Assembly (NCBI RefSeq): GCF_000327485.1
Contig: NC_019943.1
Coordinates: 1,054,001-1,118,000 of the forward strand
Origin: Methanoregula formicica SMSP
GTDB taxonomy: Archaea > Halobacteriota > Methanomicrobia > Methanomicrobiales > Methanospirillaceae
DNA length: 64,000 bases
Direction of reading: 5' to 3'
Below, one piece after another: positions 34,433 to 41,979 of this stretch (position 1 is its first letter; each line of letters begins with the position of its first letter). Below the pieces are notes generated by a model. It ran no database searches. It was given only the letters and a program-made list of their open reading frames with translations, and had not been told where the DNA came from. The translations under genes and the position numbers were made by a program.

Positions 34433-34855
34433 TTACGGGAGTGGCTCCGGCTTAACAAAGACAATGCCAACGATCAGCACCGCAAGGAGGGCCACGGTCC
34501 CCATCAGGGTGAAGGGATCCACGGTGTCGACATTGTAGATCAGTACGTGCCGGACAACCCCGGTCAGGCCTGCGATGAGGAGGGCCCTAACCTCGACATG
34601 CTTGGTTTTGAAATAGACCGTCACGGTCTCGAAGAGGACGATGATGGTGATGGTCAGGAGGAGTGCATAGATGACGCTGACAAGCCCGTTGGCAAAGTCG
34701 CGGGATACCACCATCTGCAGGATCAACTGGACTGCATCCCAGACCGAGAAGACGGCAATGATCGTTAAGAGGATTGCCACGATCATGTACAGGATCATGG
34801 GCACGAGCGAGAAGAAGTTGATCAGGTATTCCATTACCGGCGAGTTCTTTTCCAT
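34433..34855 (-). CDS. PsiE-family membrane protein
   Basis: The 140-residue protein has four predicted transmembrane helices (LVPMILYMIVAILLTIIAVF, LVSVIYALLLTITIIVLFET, LIAGLTGVVRHVLIYNVDTV and LMGTVALLAVLIVGIVFVKP) and the PsiE motif around YFKTKHVEVRALLIAGLTG. PsiE is phosphate-starvation-inducible in E. coli; its biochemical function is unknown. Confidence 0.88.
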   Translation of the reverse strand: MEKNSPVMEYLINFFSLVPMILYMIVAILLTIIAVFSVWDAVQLILQMVVSRDFANGLVSVIYALLLTITIIVLFETVTVYFKTKHVEVRALLIAGLTGVVRHVLIYNVDTVDPFTLMGTVALLAVLIVGIVFVKPEPLP

Positions 34856-34925
34856 GCAGTAACCCCGATTAAGTCGTTAACCTAGTGTGGCATGGCGAAG
34901 ATAAAAAAGGTGCGGGGAGGAGGAT

Positions 34926-35393
34926 TTACCTGCGGAGGCGGCGGAGTGCGTCTTCTGCTGCTTCGCGGACTTCGGAGAACGGGTCGTCTTTCAATGCGGT
35001 GAGCGTTGCAACGGCCTGCCGGTTGCCCAGCTTCCCGAGGATCATGGCAGCGCCGATCCGTATCTCCCGTTCAGGGTCCCGGAGAAGGGGGATGACGAGC
35101 GGTGCTGACCCGGGATCGCGGATCCTTCCCAGTGCCTCAAGGATAGCGGCCCGGACTGCCGGTTCATCGTCCTGAAGGGCCCGTGCAAGCGGGGGGACCG
35201 CAGCCGCATCACCCCTTCGGCCGAGCGCGAGAGCAGCCTCAGTGCGGACTTCCGGGTGAGGATCGTCAAGGGCGGCGGCAAGGGCTGTGAGAGCCCGGTC
35301 GTCACCGGAGCTTCCAAGGGCCTTTGCCGAAGCCTTCCGCTTTGCAATGCTGCCGTTCTGCAGGTCGGAGAGAAGCGTGATGATCTCGGCCAT
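34926..35393 (-). CDS. HEAT-repeat protein
   Basis: The 155-residue protein consists almost wholly of PBS-lyase/HEAT repeats of about 31 residues (ALAAALDDPHPEVRTEAALA, LARALQDDEPAVRAAILEAL, VIPLLRDPEREIRIGAAMIL, LTALKDDPFSEVREAAEDAL), each ending in a regular Ala/Leu-rich helix. It is a protein-binding scaffold with no catalytic domain. It heads towards the PsiE gene in a run of small minus-strand genes. Confidence 0.87.
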   Translation of the reverse strand: MAEIITLLSDLQNGSIAKRKASAKALGSSGDDRALTALAAALDDPHPEVRTEAALALGRRGDAAAVPPLARALQDDEPAVRAAILEALGRIRDPGSAPLVIPLLRDPEREIRIGAAMILGKLGNRQAVATLTALKDDPFSEVREAAEDALRRLRR

Positions 35394-35406
35394 GGAAGTG
35401 GGAGGG

Positions 35407-35754
35407 TCAGTGTTCGCAGGAGCCGCCGGATTCGTACACGGAGATTACGTTCTGTGCCACATCGGGAGAGATGGTGTCGCGGATATAGTGGACAAGCGCC
35501 TCGACATCCTCTACCGGCATGCAGCCGAGGCTCTCTTCGCCGTTCCGGATCAGGTCCGTGAGGTAGGTGAGCTCCTCTTTGTCGAGCCGGCTGATGCGCC
35601 GGAGAAAATCCTCAGTGTCCTCGGCGAAATGGTTGGAGATCGGGGGGAGGATGGAGTGGAACATGTGGCCGGATCCCGAGCAGGTCAGGTCGCCGCATTC
35701 GGGTGCGAGTTTCTTTAAGATCGCGATGTCCTTGTCGTCAAGTTCGCGTGGCAT
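35407..35754 (-). CDS. conserved hypothetical helical protein with C-terminal cysteine
   Basis: The 115-residue protein (PRELDDKDIAILKKLAPECG, DLTCSGSGHMFHSILPPISN, HFAEDTEDFLRRISRLDKEE, and VYESGGSCEH) has five cysteines and a helical middle. I do not recognise the family. Tight spacing (13 bases to the HEAT gene, 15 to the small gene upstream) suggests one transcript with its neighbours. Confidence 0.7.
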   Translation of the reverse strand: MPRELDDKDIAILKKLAPECGDLTCSGSGHMFHSILPPISNHFAEDTEDFLRRISRLDKEELTYLTDLIRNGEESLGCMPVEDVEALVHYIRDTISPDVAQNVISVYESGGSCEH

Positions 35755-35769
35755 GATGGTTGTACCCGA

Positions 35770-35913
35770 TCAGTGTTTTACGGGCTTTGGAATAAACGTG
35801 CGGGAAGGGCACCGGTCGCTGTCGCGGTCAGGGGGGACCGGGCCGTTGATGCGGCACTCGCCCGCGTCTTTTACCTTCGGGAGATAACTGATGCAGTCGG
35901 CACAGGTTGGCAT
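35770..35913 (-). CDS. 47-residue cysteine-rich protein
   Basis: The small protein (MPTCADCISYLPKVKDAGEC, then R-I-N-G-P-V-P-P-D-R-D-S-D-R-C-P) has the cysteine pattern C-x2-C-x12-C-x14-C, consistent with a zinc site. The ATG at 35913 has GGAGAG six bases before it. It is under 60 residues and easily overlooked. Function unknown. Confidence 0.72.
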   Translation of the reverse strand: MPTCADCISYLPKVKDAGECRINGPVPPDRDSDRCPSRTFIPKPVKH

Positions 35914-35960
35914 ATGCTCTCCTATGGACTTCCTGTGCAATGATTCTTGCGAAAAAGGTT

Positions 35961-36338
35961 TTAGAAATATTTGCCCAGCCACTTTTTGATACCGGCAAAG
36001 AAGCCACCGGAACTCTTGGAGCCGGACCCCTTCTTCTGCGACCGGGGTTCCATGGTCTGCATGGGTTTTGCAATGGTGCGCTTGACCGGGGGCGAGCGGG
36101 GTTCCGGGATATCCTGGAGCATGCCCTGCGGCTCATCGGCAACGGGCTCAAAACCCCACGCGAACCCGATCTTGTATGCCCGCTCGTTCTGGCGGATCCA
36201 GTTTGCTGCCGCCATGTAACCGCGGTCTTCCGCCTTCTTGATGGTGTCCTCGTGGTCTGATGTAAAGTGGATCTCGCGCTGGAGTGCAATGATCTCCTCA
36301 TAGGCTTTTCCGGGAACCTGGATCTTCTCCCTGCTCAT
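35961..36338 (-). CDS. conserved hypothetical protein with Pro/Ser/Lys-rich linker
   Basis: The 125-residue protein has a helical N-terminal half (SREKIQVPGKAYEEIIALQR, AEDRGYMAAANWIRQNERAY, KIGFAWGFEPVADEPQG), a Pro/Ser/Lys-rich linker and a short amphipathic end (GGFFAGIKKWLGKYF) that could touch the membrane. I do not recognise it. The segment KAEDRGYMAAANWIRQ suggests a helical repeat. Confidence 0.65.
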   Translation of the reverse strand: MSREKIQVPGKAYEEIIALQREIHFTSDHEDTIKKAEDRGYMAAANWIRQNERAYKIGFAWGFEPVADEPQGMLQDIPEPRSPPVKRTIAKPMQTMEPRSQKKGSGSKSSGGFFAGIKKWLGKYF

Positions 36339-36520
36339 AACTTCTCGTATAGGGATATGCCGGGACGCGCTATTTAATGGTTCCTCTGTAAACCGGGGAA
36401 TTTACAGGTATTCTGCGCGTTAATTGTAATCCGGATTGTACGGAGATGCCGGAATCGCCATCGCACAATGTTGATATGTCCGCTGGTCTATTGTAGAGCA
36501 TAGCGTTGGAGGGAAAACTT

Positions 36521-36709
36521 TTGGGAAAAGTGATCTATGAAGGGGACGATTTCAAGCGGATGCCCCGTGCAGACCTGCTTGCGGTCGAGCGGCTGGTGAA
36601 GAGCGGCAAGCTGGGGATCTTTGAAGTGAAATACAAGGAGACGAAGTTCAAGATCGAGATCAAGAAGAAGGGCATGGATACGGTGGTGAAACGGTTCCGG
36701 GCGATGTGA
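36521..36709 (+). CDS. short basic protein starting with TTG, unknown
   Basis: TTG at 36521 is placed 8 bases behind GGAGG (36508-36512), giving 62 residues: GKVIYEGDDFKRMPRADLLA, VERLVKSGKLGIFEVKYKET and KFKIEIKKKGMDTVVKRFRA. The TTG at 36506 would overlap the ribosome binding site. It is a small lysine-rich protein, perhaps a nucleic-acid-binding adaptor, of a type I do not recognise. It lies at the left border of the gene-poor region. Confidence 0.65.
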   Translation: MGKVIYEGDDFKRMPRADLLAVERLVKSGKLGIFEVKYKETKFKIEIKKKGMDTVVKRFRAM

Positions 36710-36995
36710 TCGGGATCAATCAGACCTTGACGAAAATTTTTCATGCAGGCTTTGATTGAAAACCCTGTATAAGGTTTCTTCGACTTAAAAAATGCCAGTT
36801 CAGCGCCGCTTCCGTCGGTACCGTCGATCCCCTGCCAGAGGGGGACTGGTGTCTCCCGGCGTTCTCCGGATGCCTGTCCGCAGGCTAAAACCCGTTATGC
36901 CCTCTTTTCGGCCAAAAGAATGTGGCAAAAATTTACCTCTCCTCTCCGGCGTAAAAACGGGTTCTGTGCCCGGATTATTCCCTCATTTTCCGGAA

Positions 36996-37038
36996 TGTCG
37001 AATGCTGAAAGCATGAGACATGAGAAGACGAAGTCTTC
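36996..37038 (+). ncRNA. two-hairpin structured module, copy D
   Basis: TGTCGA (36996-37001), hairpin ATGCT-GAA-AGCAT (37002-37014), linker GAGACATGA (37015-37023), hairpin GAAGAC-GAA-GTCTTC (37024-37038). The same order with the same linker but other stem sequences is found at 37361-37412 and 57672-57720, both on the minus strand. Whether it is transcribed is unknown. Confidence 0.6.
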
Positions 37039-37217
37039 GAATTATTCCCTCCTGGTCCGGAAAAGGAGGGAATCGGAGCCCGTAACAGGCCCGGATTGGC
37101 GCATGTCTGAAATGGGGGTGTGCTATGATGTGCGACAGGTCATTGGGCCTGGTGGTGGAGAAGAAATCCTCAGTCTTTGGGGAAAATTTTCCATCGGACC
37201 CTGCTTCAAAAACAATA

Positions 37218-37237
37218 ATCGCGATCGTGATCGCGAT
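37218..37237. repeat. perfect ATCGCGATC palindrome
   Basis: ATCGCGATC (37218-37226), two bases GT, then GATCGCGAT (37229-37237) form a 20-base palindrome with no mismatch. It could be a protein-binding site or a DNA-methylation target; no neighbour explains it. Confidence 0.7.
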
Positions 37238-37323
37238 GGAAAACCTGATCCGGATCAACCCGACCCTGCATGAAAAAAAATGAGCAGACTTTGGCTGCGA
37301 AAAGCGAAGCTCATGCAACTGAT

Positions 37324-37433
37324 ACGATGCCAGACGCGCAAAACGCCTCGCGGGCTCTTCGAAGAATTGTTCTGCAATTCTTCTCGTGTCTCGACTCTGA
37401 TGAGTCTCGACATTGCGCTACGCACTTACCTGT
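37324..37433 (-). repeat. composite dispersed repeat, copy A
   Basis: Plus-strand view: ACGATGC then ACGCGCAAAACGCCTCG (37334-37350), the two-hairpin module reversed (GAAGAATTG-TTCTG-CAATTCTTC 37361-37383, TCGTGTCTC 37384-37392, GACTC-TGAT-GAGTC 37393-37406, TCGACA 37407-37412), and then GCGCTACGCACTTACCTGT (37415-37433), which is 19 of 19 identical to the minus strand at 57759-57777. Relatives lie at 57633-57812 and 63874-64000. Confidence 0.75.
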
Positions 37434-38027
37434 ACGCGAACATGCGTACGGGCCGTTGCCCAGCGTGGGATCGGCAGACCCCCAAGCGACTCCCCGCATT
37501 GCGGGGTGGGGGAGGAATCACATCTACTGGTGCACGTGCTCCTGCCAGAAAAATTCACAAAAGGAGTGCTGCTATGGAGCTACCTTTTAGCTGGTTAGAA
37601 TCCGCTTCATTCCAGCTTTTTTTCATGAAATCAACCCCAAATTGGGATGATCTCTCTTTACGCGCGATACCCTGATAAGACTTTTGAAAGGGCGGAAATT
37701 TCTGGAAATTTTGAAGTTGGGTTATAGATGATAAATGACCGTATTTCGTCGCATCTCAAGTAAATTTTCTGAGTTAGTTTTTTGCATATCTTGTGAATTT
37801 CTAAATTTTTTCTGCAATAACAATTTACTTGGGATCGGGGTAGACAACGAATTAGTCTATACTAGACTAAATTGCTAAAATTTTGACGTTTTTTTGTATC
37901 ATACATTCCGACGTGAGAAATACGGAGAGATACGGACAACTATCCAATGCAAAAACAAATGCAGTTTTCTCTTGATTTATCCTTTTTTGGAGTGTCTGGA
38001 AATTGCTCATATACTATCTGGGAAATC

Positions 38028-38110
38028 TTGTGTCTCACAAAAACAGAAAAATGAGACACAACAGCATCTTGTGTATCACTGGTGAGACACAAGACTTCTT
38101 TGTGTCTCAC
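38028..38110. repeat. cluster of TTGTGTCTCAC sites in inverted pairs
   Basis: Five copies in 83 bases: TTGTGTCTCAC at 38028-38038, its complement TGAGACACAA at 38052-38061, TTGTGTATCAC (one change) at 38069-38079, GTGAGACACAA at 38082-38092 and TTGTGTCTCAC at 38100-38110. The last two form a perfect 11-base-pair hairpin. It lies 37 bases from the end of the Fic gene. It could be an operator array, or a terminal structure of the Fic transcript. Confidence 0.75.
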
Positions 38111-38146
38111 GCTGGTATGATTCTGATACGCAACGGTCCCGGGAAA

Positions 38147-39253
38147 TTACCAGCTGCTGCTCTCGGTGATCGCGATCAGCCGCGAGAAGCGGTAAATCGT
38201 CGGGCTCTTCCCCTTCCCTTCCCGGCTTACCGTGAGAATATCCGCTTCGGTCAGTCCCTTCAGGACCCGGTGGGCGCTCGGTTTGGGAATTTTTGATTCC
38301 GCGATAAAATCAGCGCTCTTGAAGATCGGGCGCGAGAAGAGCGTATCGATTGCCTGGACCGTATATTGGGAGTGCGTTGCCTCAGGAACCTCTTTTTTCA
38401 TCTTCTCGTAGAGTTCGATGATCGCCGTTGCCTTCTGGTTATTCTCGGTGGCCTGCTCGATAAGCGCCTGTAGAAAGAATCCTATCCAGCCGTTCCAGTT
38501 GTTGTCACGGGAGACTGAAAGCAGATGGTCGTAGTATTCATCCCGGTGGGCCTCAAGGTACGCGCTGATGTAGAACATCGGCGTTGACAGGATCTTTTTA
38601 TTGTAGAGGATGATGGGTACCAGCATCCGCCCGATTCTTCCGTTCCCGTCGCGGAACGGGTGGATGAGCTCGAACTGCGCTTTCAGTACCGCAAGCTGCA
38701 CCAGCGGATCCCGCTCTTCGCTGTGCAGATAGTTCTCCCAGTTCGTGAGGGCATCCGGCACAAGGTTCGGCGGCGGGGGGATGAACGTGGCCCGTTCGAT
38801 GGGGGTACCGTAGGGAGCGATATAATTCTGGATGCGGCGAATCTCTCCGGGTTCCCGGTCCCGTCCGCGGACGCTGGCTAGAAGGATACGGTGAAGGTCG
38901 CGGATCATGTTCGTGCAGATCGGCCGCCTTCCCAAATCCTCGACAGCGGCCCGCATCGCCGTCCGGTAATTGATGATCTCCTGAATGTCCAGCCGCTTCT
39001 CCGGTGTGATCTTGTGCGCTTGGTCCGCTTCGAACTGTAGTACCTCTTCGAGGGATGCCTGAGTACCTTCTATCCGTGACGAGAGGACCGCTTCACGTAT
39101 TGTGAGCGGGGATAGAAGGATCTCGGGATTGATAATGCCTTGGAGCAAGCCATCATATCGGGCAAGGGCCGCGTTCGCTTTCCCGATGCGGGGGATGTGT
39201 GCCATCCAGTCAATGTCATCAAGCGGGAGGATTCGGGGCGTGTACGGCTCCAT
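38147..39253 (-). CDS. Fic-family protein (AMP/nucleotidyl transferase), class II
   Basis: Fic enzymes attach AMP or other nucleotide parts to protein hydroxyls. The 368-residue protein has an N-terminal inhibitory helix with S58-S-R-I-E62-G63 (SxxxEG, class II), the Fic core with the active site HPFRDGNGRIGR at about residues 203-214 and flanking FELIHPF, and a C-terminal winged-helix part (FKSADFIAESKIPKPSAHRV, LKGLTEADILTVSREGKGKS). All catalytic residues are present. It is a stand-alone copy with no antitoxin gene next to it. It lies between an AT-rich island and tRNA-Glu. Confidence 0.93.
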   Translation of the reverse strand: MEPYTPRILPLDDIDWMAHIPRIGKANAALARYDGLLQGIINPEILLSPLTIREAVLSSRIEGTQASLEEVLQFEADQAHKITPEKRLDIQEIINYRTAMRAAVEDLGRRPICTNMIRDLHRILLASVRGRDREPGEIRRIQNYIAPYGTPIERATFIPPPPNLVPDALTNWENYLHSEERDPLVQLAVLKAQFELIHPFRDGNGRIGRMLVPIILYNKKILSTPMFYISAYLEAHRDEYYDHLLSVSRDNNWNGWIGFFLQALIEQATENNQKATAIIELYEKMKKEVPEATHSQYTVQAIDTLFSRPIFKSADFIAESKIPKPSAHRVLKGLTEADILTVSREGKGKSPTIYRFSRLIAITESSSW

Positions 39254-39320
39254 TTCTGGTTCAGTATAGTGTCCCGGAGAATATTAGGTTTGGCAGGGGG
39301 ATTCTAACCAGAATAGAAGA

Positions 39321-39395
39321 TGCTGCTATGGGGATTCGAACCCCAGTCGCGAGCGTGAGAGGCTCGCATGATTGGCCGGACTACACTATAGCAGC
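39321..39395 (-). tRNA. trnE: tRNA-Glu (anticodon CTC)
   Basis: The 75-base minus-strand gene folds with acceptor GCTGCTA paired to TAGCAGC, T arm GGGG-TTCGAAT-CCCC, and an anticodon loop CTCTCAC with anticodon CTC on a GCGAGC/GCTCGC stem. The discriminator is A. No CCA is encoded. On the minus strand an upstream TATA box (AATAAAGTATAAG, 39428-39440) supports transcription. No intron is visible. Confidence 0.93.
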
Positions 39396-39486
39396 AAGTT
39401 GCCCTCTAGTGTGGGCGATGAGGCTACTTATACTTTATTCCCCTGCACGCACGGTGCGCTTCGGCGAGGGTTTTCATATCCCGATA

Positions 39487-39499
39487 TGGCCGGACTACA
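39487..39499 (-). repeat. partial copy of the tRNA-Glu D-arm sequence
   Basis: TGGCCGGACTACA at 39487-39499 is identical to 39373-39385 inside tRNA-Glu and is followed by a similar AATCAACTATA in place of CTATAG. The fragment lies in the 143 bases between the tRNA and the DRG gene. Such fragments can mark past integration or recombination at a tRNA gene. Confidence 0.5.
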
Positions 39500-39538
39500 A
39501 TCAACTATATCTCCGTCCTGCAGCGATTACTATAGGCA

Positions 39539-40651
39539 ATGAGTAGTCTTGAGGATGAGATCAAACAGCTCGAAGACGAGTTAATCAAGACGCCCTACAA
39601 CAAGGCTACTTCCAAGCATATCGGGCGGGTCAAGGCCAAGATAGCCAAGCTCAAGGACGAGGCCGTGAACCGGGCCATGAAGGCCGGCGGTGGCGGGGAA
39701 GGCTACCAGGTCAAGAAGTCCGGCGATGCAACGGCAGTCCTTGTGGGGTTTCCGTCAACCGGTAAAAGTACACTCCTCAACAAGCTGACCGGCACGGAGA
39801 GTGCGGTCGGGGCGTATGCGTTCACCACGCTCACGGTCGTGCCCGGGGCTCTCGAATACAAAGGGGCGAAGATCCAGCTCCTCGATATCCCGGGGCTTAT
39901 CGCGGGCGCAGCAATGGGCAAAGGCCGGGGTAAGGAGGTCATCGCGGTCGTCAGGAACGCGGACATCATCATCATTCTTGTGGATGTCTTCAACGAGGCG
40001 CACTTCGATGTCCTGCTCCGGGAACTCTACGATGCCGGCATCCGGATCAATGTCCCGAAGCCTGACATTACGATCAAGAAATCTGCCCATGGCGGTATCC
40101 GGCTCAATGCGGTCGGGACGCTCGACCTCGACATTGAGGAGGTCCGGTCCATTCTTGCCGAGTCCAAGATGATGAACGCCGACATCCTGATCCGCGGGAA
40201 TGCCACGCAGGACGACCTCATCGACGCCGTGCAGGGCAACCGCGTATACATCCCCGCATTCATCGCCGTCAACAAGGTCGACCTCGTGGACAAGGAACGG
40301 TACCTGGAGATCGAGCACGATATCGGGGAGCGGTTCGGCAGCCCGCCCATCATGATCTCCGCGTACGGCGGTTACCACCTGGAAGAACTCAAGGACGCGA
40401 TCTACGACTGCCTCGGGTTCATCCGCCTGTATCTCAAGCCGCATGGCGGGGAAGCGGACATGGAAGAGCCGCTCATCATCCGCAAGGGAAGCACGGTCGA
40501 GGACGTCTGCAACAAGCTCCACCGGGAGTTCGTCCAGAAGTTCCGGTATGCCCGGATCTGGGGCAAGTCGGTCAAGCATCCCGGGCAGCGGGTCGGCCTC
40601 ACCCACAGGCTCCTGGACAGCGACCTGCTCAGCATCATCGTCGAGCACTGA
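39539..40651 (+). CDS. DRG-family GTPase with TGS domain
   Basis: The 370-residue protein of the Obg/DRG superfamily has helices at the N terminus (SSLEDEIKQLEDELIKTPYN), the P-loop VGFPSTGKSTLLNKLTGTES, the G3 region ILLDIPGLIAGAAMGKGRG, the NKVD of AVNKVDLVDKERYLEIEHDI, SAYGG, and the TGS domain at the C terminus. DRG proteins interact with ribosomes in eukaryotes and archaea. It is a likely translation factor. Confidence 0.95.
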   Translation: MSSLEDEIKQLEDELIKTPYNKATSKHIGRVKAKIAKLKDEAVNRAMKAGGGGEGYQVKKSGDATAVLVGFPSTGKSTLLNKLTGTESAVGAYAFTTLTVVPGALEYKGAKIQLLDIPGLIAGAAMGKGRGKEVIAVVRNADIIIILVDVFNEAHFDVLLRELYDAGIRINVPKPDITIKKSAHGGIRLNAVGTLDLDIEEVRSILAESKMMNADILIRGNATQDDLIDAVQGNRVYIPAFIAVNKVDLVDKERYLEIEHDIGERFGSPPIMISAYGGYHLEELKDAIYDCLGFIRLYLKPHGGEADMEEPLIIRKGSTVEDVCNKLHREFVQKFRYARIWGKSVKHPGQRVGLTHRLLDSDLLSIIVEH

Positions 40652-40657
40652 CTTTTT

Positions 40658-41791
40658 TTACACCGTTTTGTTTGTGTGGTCTCCCCGTACCGCATCATAG
40701 ATCACGGAGAGCGGGGCCGTGGTCTTGATCCCGTACCCGCAGAAGTGCGTACGGCTGGCCGGGTAACCTGCATCAGTAAGGCGCCCGAGGACAACGTTGA
40801 TATCCGGCGGGGAGCAGCGCAGCCGTTTTGCAATCTCGTGGTAATCGTAAAAGCTCGAGGTCGGCAGTTCCTCACGGCTGGTAGCCAGGAGTTTCTGGAT
40901 ATCTTTTTTTGTCCCCAGGTCAGCGGTACCCGCCGCATCGATTAGCCGGGACACGATCTCATCCTTCGCGATCTTCCCGAGCCAGAGCGGCCCGATAGGA
41001 TGGAGTGGCTCCCCGCAGTGCGGGCAGGTACGGGACACGGAATGGAGTCCCGGCTGCTCTTCGCGGTACGGGCATTTTTTGCACTGGTGGATGAACCCGA
41101 TATGCGAGAGAGTCGCGTCCGCTGCCTTCGGCCCGCGGAGGATCCGGAGGTGGAGACGGGTGAAGTGCTCGCGGGCATAGCAGAAGAGCGGCTCGATCCC
41201 CCGGTCGTACTTCACGGTCTCCCGCACGACAAACCCGAGGAGGATCCGGAGCCCCACCTCGCTGTGGTACTCCGTGTTCATCGGCTCGGCCCCGTACCGG
41301 CGGATCCCGGCCTTCAGGTGGGCCCCGCAGAGCGGTGCGGTATCCGTTGCGGTCACAAAGAGGAACCTCCGGCAGCCCCGGATCGCTGCATCGATCACCC
41401 AGGCCGGCGTGCCGAACGGGTCGAGGTCCACGGCATCGAATGACCGTTCCGAGAGCAGCGCATTCATGTCCCGCTCTATGACCTCGATGGGAGTCCCGGA
41501 TCGTTCAGTGTTCCGGCGGATCAGTTCGATCGCCTTCGGGTCCCGGTCTGCGATGGCAACGGGAATCCCGCATTCGGTTGCCACCCGGAGGCCCCGGATG
41601 CCGGTGGCTCCCATGGCATCGAGGTATTCGTCAGGTTCGAGGAGCAGGAGGAGGAGCACAGTGATATCCCGGTTCAGTTCCATCCGGCGGTTGAAGAAGA
41701 TCGGGGCGGAGCCGGGTGGAAACTGGGTTGTGTCGTCCTGGACCGGGATCAAAATCGTTGTTTTTCCTTCCGTCGCCTCCGTCAGATCCAT
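40658..41791 (-). CDS. trm1: tRNA (guanine(26)-N(2))-dimethyltransferase Trm1
   Basis: Trm1 methylates G26 in most archaeal tRNAs. The 377-residue enzyme has the N-terminal FFNRRMELNRDITVLLLLLL, the SAM region LDAMGATGIRGLRVATECGI, the catalytic VDLDPFGTPAWVIDAAIRGC, and a Zn ribbon (KKCPYREEQ, CPHCGEPL) plus a C-terminal domain with AKRLRCSPPDINVVLGRL. It converges with the DRG gene, separated by six bases. Confidence 0.95.
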   Translation of the reverse strand: MDLTEATEGKTTILIPVQDDTTQFPPGSAPIFFNRRMELNRDITVLLLLLLEPDEYLDAMGATGIRGLRVATECGIPVAIADRDPKAIELIRRNTERSGTPIEVIERDMNALLSERSFDAVDLDPFGTPAWVIDAAIRGCRRFLFVTATDTAPLCGAHLKAGIRRYGAEPMNTEYHSEVGLRILLGFVVRETVKYDRGIEPLFCYAREHFTRLHLRILRGPKAADATLSHIGFIHQCKKCPYREEQPGLHSVSRTCPHCGEPLHPIGPLWLGKIAKDEIVSRLIDAAGTADLGTKKDIQKLLATSREELPTSSFYDYHEIAKRLRCSPPDINVVLGRLTDAGYPASRTHFCGYGIKTTAPLSVIYDAVRGDHTNKTV

Positions 41792-41851
41792 GTGCCGGAG
41801 ATGTTACAGCGCGCAAAACTTATACATATTCCCCCGCAATGGATATGGGCA

Positions 41852-41926
41852 GGGCGAGTGGCTTAGCCCGGACATAGCGTCAGCCTCCTAAGCTGAACGC
41901 CGGGGGTTCAAATCCCCCCTCGCCCG
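41852..41926 (+). tRNA. trnR: tRNA-Arg (anticodon CCT)
   Basis: The 75-base gene has acceptor GGGCGAG paired with CTCGCCC, T arm GGGGG-TTCAAAT-CCCCC, and an anticodon stem TCAGC/GCTGA around the loop CTCCTAA with anticodon CCT. The discriminator is G. A TATA-like CTTATACAT lies 27 bases upstream. No CCA and no intron. Confidence 0.93.
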
Positions 41927-41979
41927 TATTCGATCCTTTTCGCGCACTTTTTAGTCCGGGACGACCAGAGAATGATCCA

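Larger units (their letters stand above)
36710..38146. other. gene-poor island with palindromes and structured repeats
   Basis: About 1.4 kb without a convincing gene. Left part (36.7-37.5 kb): the structured module at 36996-37038, an inverted repeat ATTCCCTCCT...AGGAGGGAAT (37044-37073), the ATCGCGATC palindrome, and the composite repeat at 37324-37433. Right part (37.6-38.1 kb) is clearly AT-rich, with IRs of CAAGTAAATT (37757-37766 and 37822-37831) and TTAGTCTA (37852-37859 and 37863-37870), and a cluster of TTGTGTCTCAC. Short open frames here look random. Confidence 0.6.

Noticed and set aside
37270-37598. Small open frames in copy A, similar peptides in copy B and C (for example MRYALTC, RTGKCVAQ)
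   Set aside because: They follow the repeated DNA on both strands, start without ribosome binding sites and break at the hairpins; paired stem changes fit structure better than protein.
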